Source: Bacillus mycoides (GTDB taxonomy: Bacteria > Bacillota > Bacilli > Bacillales > Bacillaceae_G). From it: DNA of 64,000 nucleotides. Where the stretch lies: NCBI RefSeq assembly GCF_018742245.1, contig NZ_CP036132.1, forward strand, positions 1,607,001 through 1,671,000, written 5' to 3'. The translations under genes were made by a program, and so were the position numbers. The notes beneath the pieces were generated by a model. The model was not told the DNA's origin. It was given only the letters and a program-made list of their open reading frames with translations, and ran no database searches. Shown here piece after piece: positions 60,734-64,000 of this stretch (position 1 is the stretch's first letter; every line of letters begins with the position of its first letter).

Positions 60734-61451
60734 AGCTCAGGCACATATGACATTGCAGAGCGAGGATACATTTCAACAAGGTGTAAAGGATTGTTTACCA
60801 ACTGTATTTGGATATTTGAGCATTGGTATAGCGGCTGGTGTAATTGCGAAAACAGCTGGTTTCTCCATCATTGAAATTGCTTTTATGTCCACTTTAATTT
60901 ATGCAGGTTCTGCTCAATTTATATTAGCAGGTATGTATGCTGCCGGTGCTCCTGCCTCGGCAATTATTTTTACCGTATTTTTTGTTAATCTACGGCACCT
61001 TTTAATGAGCGCTGCGCTTGCGCCCTACTTCACGAAAATTCCTCTATTTAAAAACTTAATAATTGGTTCGCAAATTACAGATGAAACTTTCGGCGTTGCA
61101 GTGCAGCAAGCAGCGCAAAAAGGTTATTTAGGTGAAAAGTGGATGCTAGGATTAAACGTAACAGCATATTTAAATTGGATTATCGCTACAATTATTGGCG
61201 GACTCTTTGGTGAATGGATACCAGATCCTCATACGTACGGGATGGATTATGCCTTGCCAGCAATGTTTATTGGATTATTTGTTCTCCAGCTTATAAGTAG
61301 TAAACCGAAACTAGCAATTCATCTTACTGTTGCGGTTGTAGCTATTGTTATTGCATACGTTTCACACATTTTTATGCCAGATAGCATAGCAGTTATTATC
61401 GCAACGCTGTTAGCTGCGACGATTGGAGTGGTGATTGAGAAATGGAAATGA
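60726..61451 (+). CDS. azlC: AzlC family branched-chain amino acid exporter, large subunit
   Basis: A 241-residue protein with seven to eight membrane segments and the family pattern CLPTVFGYLSIGIAAGVIAKTAGFSIIEIAFMSTLIYAGSAQFI and FFVNLRHLLMSAALAPYF. With AzlD it exports branched-chain amino acids or analogues. The GTG start overlaps the broken regulator; azlD overlaps its end by ten bases. Confidence 0.93.
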   Translation: MNKAQAHMTLQSEDTFQQGVKDCLPTVFGYLSIGIAAGVIAKTAGFSIIEIAFMSTLIYAGSAQFILAGMYAAGAPASAIIFTVFFVNLRHLLMSAALAPYFTKIPLFKNLIIGSQITDETFGVAVQQAAQKGYLGEKWMLGLNVTAYLNWIIATIIGGLFGEWIPDPHTYGMDYALPAMFIGLFVLQLISSKPKLAIHLTVAVVAIVIAYVSHIFMPDSIAVIIATLLAATIGVVIEKWK

Positions 61452-61753
61452 GATTAGACGTATTATTACTTTTATTAGCAGCAGGAGCAGTTACACTTGT
61501 GCCTCGTATATTACCTCTTCTCGTATTTAGCAAACTGCAAATCCCAGATTGGGGCTTAAGATGGTTAAATTACATACCGATTGCGATATTAGCAGCACTT
61601 TTAGCGCAAGTATTATTTATGCACGAGACAGTGCAGTGGGATTATCTTATCGCAGCAATCCCAACATTTCTTGTCGCAATATATACGCGTAGTTTATTAG
61701 GAACAGTATTAACTGGAGTGATTGTGATTATTTTGTTACGTTTATTTTTCTAA
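61442..61753 (+). CDS. azlD: AzlD family branched-chain amino acid exporter, small subunit
   Basis: A 103-residue protein with about four membrane helices, containing AAGAVTLVPRILPLLVFSKLQIPDWGLRWLNYIPIAILAALLAQ. It always pairs with AzlC. It starts within the azlC 3' end. Confidence 0.92.
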   Translation: MEMRLDVLLLLLAAGAVTLVPRILPLLVFSKLQIPDWGLRWLNYIPIAILAALLAQVLFMHETVQWDYLIAAIPTFLVAIYTRSLLGTVLTGVIVIILLRLFF

Positions 61754-61815
61754 AAAGGATTCAGCTCATATAATAGCGAAAGGTGTAATAACATGAAATA
61801 TATAGGGGTGGTGTT

Positions 61816-61986
61816 ATGATACTTTTAACGATAGGCGCTATTTTATTAACGGTATTCATTTTCTTTATTATCGTTTTTATTACGTTTATGATGGTTGTTG
61901 ATAAGGCGACACCTCAAATTTACTATACACCTTGTGAATCAGTAACAGTGAAATCTAAAGGTAAACATAGAAGGAAGAAAAGTTGA
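61816..61986 (+). CDS. 56-residue single-helix membrane protein (DUF3951-like)
   Basis: A short protein of one membrane helix (MILLTIGAILLTVFIFFIIVF) and a basic tail with YYTPCESVTV and KGKHRRKKS. It resembles the DUF3951 proteins of the B. cereus group. SD GGGGTGG is strong. Function unknown. Confidence 0.7.
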   Translation: MILLTIGAILLTVFIFFIIVFITFMMVVDKATPQIYYTPCESVTVKSKGKHRRKKS

Positions 61987-62011
61987 GTGTTGGCTTTTCT
62001 TCTTTCTGTTT

Positions 62012-62371
62012 TTACATCCCCGAAAGAACTAACAACAATAATCCAAATAGAAAACTAATAAAAGAAAGGAAACCGATAGATATGGAAAAAATACGATTGT
62101 TCTTCCATTCGCGTGCGAAAACGATAAAGCCTAAAACGCAAAGGAAAAACCAAATAGGTAGAAATATAAATCGACTAACTTTCTCAGGTAGTAATGAATA
62201 AAAATTTGTTAAATATAATATCCAATTCGCAAAAAATAGAGCACATACGATGAATGATTGTAAGTATGGTCGGTTTAGAAAAGTTCCTTTTTTAACCGTC
62301 ATAAAAATGAGAGCTAACGCTGAAATGAAGGGAATTATTATGAATATGAGTAAAAGTAATGTAAGTGACAT
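62012..62371 (-). CDS. unrecognised four-helix membrane protein
   Basis: A 119-residue hydrophobic protein with four predicted membrane segments (for example LLLLIFIIIPFISALALIF and FIFLPIWFFLCVLGFIVF). No family was recognised. I chose the ATG with SD AAAGGAG; an ATG six codons upstream overlaps the preceding gene. It appears cotranscribed with the hydrolase gene upstream. Confidence 0.65.
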   Translation of the reverse strand: MSLTLLLLIFIIIPFISALALIFMTVKKGTFLNRPYLQSFIVCALFFANWILYLTNFYSLLPEKVSRFIFLPIWFFLCVLGFIVFAREWKNNRIFSISIGFLSFISFLFGLLLLVLSGM

Positions 62372-62385
62372 GTAAAACTCCTTTA

Positions 62386-62976
62386 TCATATTGTTTGCGT
62401 AAGAAACGAATCTATTAGGTTGTATGCTTGCTTTGTAGAGTGCTCGTTATATTTTTCAGTGTACGGATTTAAAAATCCATGTTCACCGTGTAGTTGATTT
62501 ATTTCTAATAAAGGGTTATTTTGTTGCTGCAATGTTTGCATTAAGGAGGATACTGAAAAACTAGCTTCTTGTTCAGGGAAAATAAGTAAGGTAGCACATG
62601 TAGGTTTAATATGAACATAGTCACGTATACGGGAACCGTAACACCCAATAATAAAATCTATTTTTGAATTGTTACTACAGAGCCAAGCGATTGTTGCCCC
62701 AACGCTAAAACCGAGAAGTCCTATATGTGTATAACTACTAGAAAGGCTAGTAATGAGTTCTTCAATTTGCTCTTTTCCATCATCAAATCCAATGTGATTC
62801 ATAAAATGCTGATATGCTTTTTCTTCATCACTATAATGAAATGCATGTTGTGATTGTAGAAGGTTAGGACAAAATACATTTATATGAGATGAAGTGAAGC
62901 GGTCTATAACGTGCTGCATATGATCGTTTACACCGTATATTTCATGAATAGCAACGAGAGCTAATTTTTTCTTCAT
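62386..62976 (-). CDS. dienelactone hydrolase family protein
   Basis: A 196-residue alpha/beta hydrolase. The opening ALVAIHEIYGVNDHMQHVIDRF matches dienelactone hydrolases; the nucleophile elbow is GFSVGA (Ser, where classic enzymes have Cys), and the late His is in LHGEHGF. Substrate unknown. It lies between two small genes on the same strand, three bases after the monooxygenase-like gene. Confidence 0.85.
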   Translation of the reverse strand: MKKKLALVAIHEIYGVNDHMQHVIDRFTSSHINVFCPNLLQSQHAFHYSDEEKAYQHFMNHIGFDDGKEQIEELITSLSSSYTHIGLLGFSVGATIAWLCSNNSKIDFIIGCYGSRIRDYVHIKPTCATLLIFPEQEASFSVSSLMQTLQQQNNPLLEINQLHGEHGFLNPYTEKYNEHSTKQAYNLIDSFLTQTI

Positions 62977-62978
62977 GG

Positions 62979-63314
62979 TTACAATGTACCTCTATGAAAC
63001 TTATATTCTTTTTCAACAAGGCAGATACGCAGATGGAAGTTTTCATACCATTGCTCACGGCCTCTTTTTTTCGCTTCTTTATGTAAGGCGTTCCTTTTCC
63101 AATTTTCAATTGCTTCAAGTGACTCCCAATAAGAAATGGTAATTCCGAGTCCCGAATTACCACGTGCGCTTTCGACACCTAAAAATCCAGGTTGCTGTTT
63201 CGCAAGGTCCTCCATTTTTCCGGCAACGGTACTATAGTCTGTTGTATCATTGGATAGATTTGAAGTGAATATAACTGCATAATAATGATTCGTTTTTTGT
63301 GGAGCATTTTCCAT
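62979..63314 (-). CDS. antibiotic biosynthesis monooxygenase (ABM) fold protein
   Basis: A 111-residue dimeric alpha/beta-barrel type protein: YYAVIFTSNLS, the central QQPGFLGVESARG and ITISYWESLEAIENWKRNALHKEAKKRGREQWYENFHLRIC. This is the ABM domain pattern (heme-degrading or quinone monooxygenase relatives). The start ATG follows AAAGGGGGAA. The frame extends upstream but without SD. Confidence 0.85.
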   Translation of the reverse strand: MENAPQKTNHYYAVIFTSNLSNDTTDYSTVAGKMEDLAKQQPGFLGVESARGNSGLGITISYWESLEAIENWKRNALHKEAKKRGREQWYENFHLRICLVEKEYKFHRGTL

Positions 63315-63724
63315 ATGAATTCCCCCTTTAATAAGTATTTTAGCATGTAATAAAAAGAAAAGAAGCATGGGCTTCTTTTCTTTTTAGGTTGTAAATTTTA
63401 ATCCAACACACTTGTGCTTCCTTCTGTTGATTATTACATTCACTCATTGTTATTTGTATATTTTTGTCAACTGGTTCTTCTTGCGGAAGAATCAGTATAA
63501 GGATTGGATAATGTTATCAATGTGTAAACGGTATATGTTGAGTAAATAGCCTTTGCTAGATTATACAGAGTGGATAAATGAAGGAAAGGTATAATGACAG
63601 AATAAAAAATGAATGAATTATCTGAAAAACAAAAATAACAAGACGACTATAAAAATCTCCCAATTATGTTAATATAGTATATGAATAGAGTGTTTTTAAA
63701 ATTGAGTGTAAGGAGGTGGAGGCG
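63315..63724. other. non-coding stretch with a strong hairpin and a possible gene remnant
   Basis: A perfect hairpin lies at 63352-63385. On the minus strand, bases about 63500 down to 63344 stay open without a proper start (ILPQEEPVDKNIQITMSEC, then VCWIKIYNLKRKEAH) and read like the tail of a lost gene; the hairpin sits in its end. No complete gene is seen. Confidence 0.45.
63352..63385. terminator. bidirectional hairpin terminator
   Basis: A perfect 15-bp stem AAAAAGAAAAGAAGC / GCTTCTTTTCTTTTT with a 4-base loop. It lies upstream of the ABM gene start, so it either ends a lost minus-strand gene or attenuates the ABM transcript. Confidence 0.75.
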
Positions 63725-64000
63725 TTGAGTCACAATAGGGTAAAAAATAAAAAAATAATAAAATTAATTGTAGTATGGATGAGTATATTTTTAATACTAT
63801 CGCCATTGCATTTTTTTAGTACACCAGAGAATGTAAAAGCAGAGATTACTGAAGATGAAGGCTTTAATGAGCCAACCTATCAATCTATACATAAAGGTGA
63901 TATGTATTCTACCGGTAATGTGAATTTAGGTATTAAAGCCACTGAAGCTCAGAAGAAAACGGCATTGTATTCGGATATAACTTATACTTCGGGTACAGCA
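63725..64000 (+). CDS. secreted surface protein, N-terminal part
   Basis: The gene runs off the right edge. The TTG start has an excellent SD (AGGAGGTGG) eight bases upstream. The product begins with a basic region and a signal helix (LIVVWMSIFLILSPLHFF) with likely cleavage near ENVKAE, followed by EITEDEGFNEPTYQSIHKGDMYSTGNVNLGIKATEAQKK. This looks like the start of a large exported, possibly cell-wall-anchored protein of repeat-domain type; the domains lie outside the window. Confidence 0.75.
   Translation, partial: MSHNRVKNKKIIKLIVVWMSIFLILSPLHFFSTPENVKAEITEDEGFNEPTYQSIHKGDMYSTGNVNLGIKATEAQKKTALYSDITYTSGTA

Overview
The window looks like a Bacillus cereus group chromosome (B. cereus, thuringiensis, anthracis or a close relative). 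The evidence is a low-GC Firmicute sequence with strong Shine-Dalgarno (SD) sequences, YjcZ-like and Spo0E-like sporulation proteins, a chromosomal Hfq paralogue, and one large motility locus that carries a MogR-type repressor. No sigD, fliW or csrA gene is visible. No rRNA, tRNA, CRISPR array or intact transposon was seen.

Layout. (1) Bases 1-5520 are a mixed flank: the galT tail and galE, a zone of decayed gene ends, a YolD-like fragment, a TauE/SafE exporter, a VOC protein, a 38-residue YjcZ-like protein, a Spo0E-like phosphatase, an Hfq paralogue and an HD hydrolase. (2) Bases 5591-34067 are the first motility block. It holds motAB, cheY, cheA, a double-CheC FliY, two motility-locus membrane proteins of unknown role, cheR, the late export set (YaaR, FlgN-like, flgK, flgL, fliD, fliS, FliT-like), the basal-body and export operon (flgBC, fliEFGHI, FliJ-like, fliK, flgDE), a stand-alone FliG-C-like protein, cheV and mogR. 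(3) Bases 34068-46932 are a metabolic block: a TerC protein, Mo-formate dehydrogenase fdhA with DUF1641, DUF2294 and fdhD, then moaA, a formate/nitrite channel, moeB, moeA, moaE, moaD, moaC and an Mrp/ApbC ATPase. It sits inside the flagellar locus and is bracketed by two nearly identical terminators. (4) Bases 46933-58718 are the second motility block: a flagellin remnant, one intact flagellin (minus strand), a lytic transglycosylase, a small SpoA protein, fliM, fliN, FliO-like, fliPQR, flhB, flhA, flhF and flgG. (5) Bases 58719-64000 are a flank: a flavin monooxygenase behind a perfect Fur box, a frameshifted TrmB regulator, azlCD, small membrane proteins, a dienelactone-hydrolase-like enzyme, a monooxygenase-fold protein and the start of a secreted surface protein.

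How the parts work together. The motility genes supply nearly a whole peritrichous flagellum with its export gate, switch, stator and part of the chemotaxis pathway (CheA, CheY, CheR, CheV, FliY). Promoters that can be read (motA, yaaR, flagellin, mogR, transglycosylase) are of the vegetative sigma-A type. A MogR-like palindrome lies inside one of them, so repression by MogR rather than a dedicated sigma factor is the likely control. The fdh/moa block forms one functional unit: it makes the molybdenum cofactor, inserts it into formate dehydrogenase and moves formate.

The least explained signals are: hairpins lying exactly between the SD and the start codon of cheR and flgG; a dispersed intergenic repeat present four times next to motility genes; the FliY with four intact CheC motifs; a FliG-C-like and a flagellin-like accessory protein; and the decayed flagellin copy.
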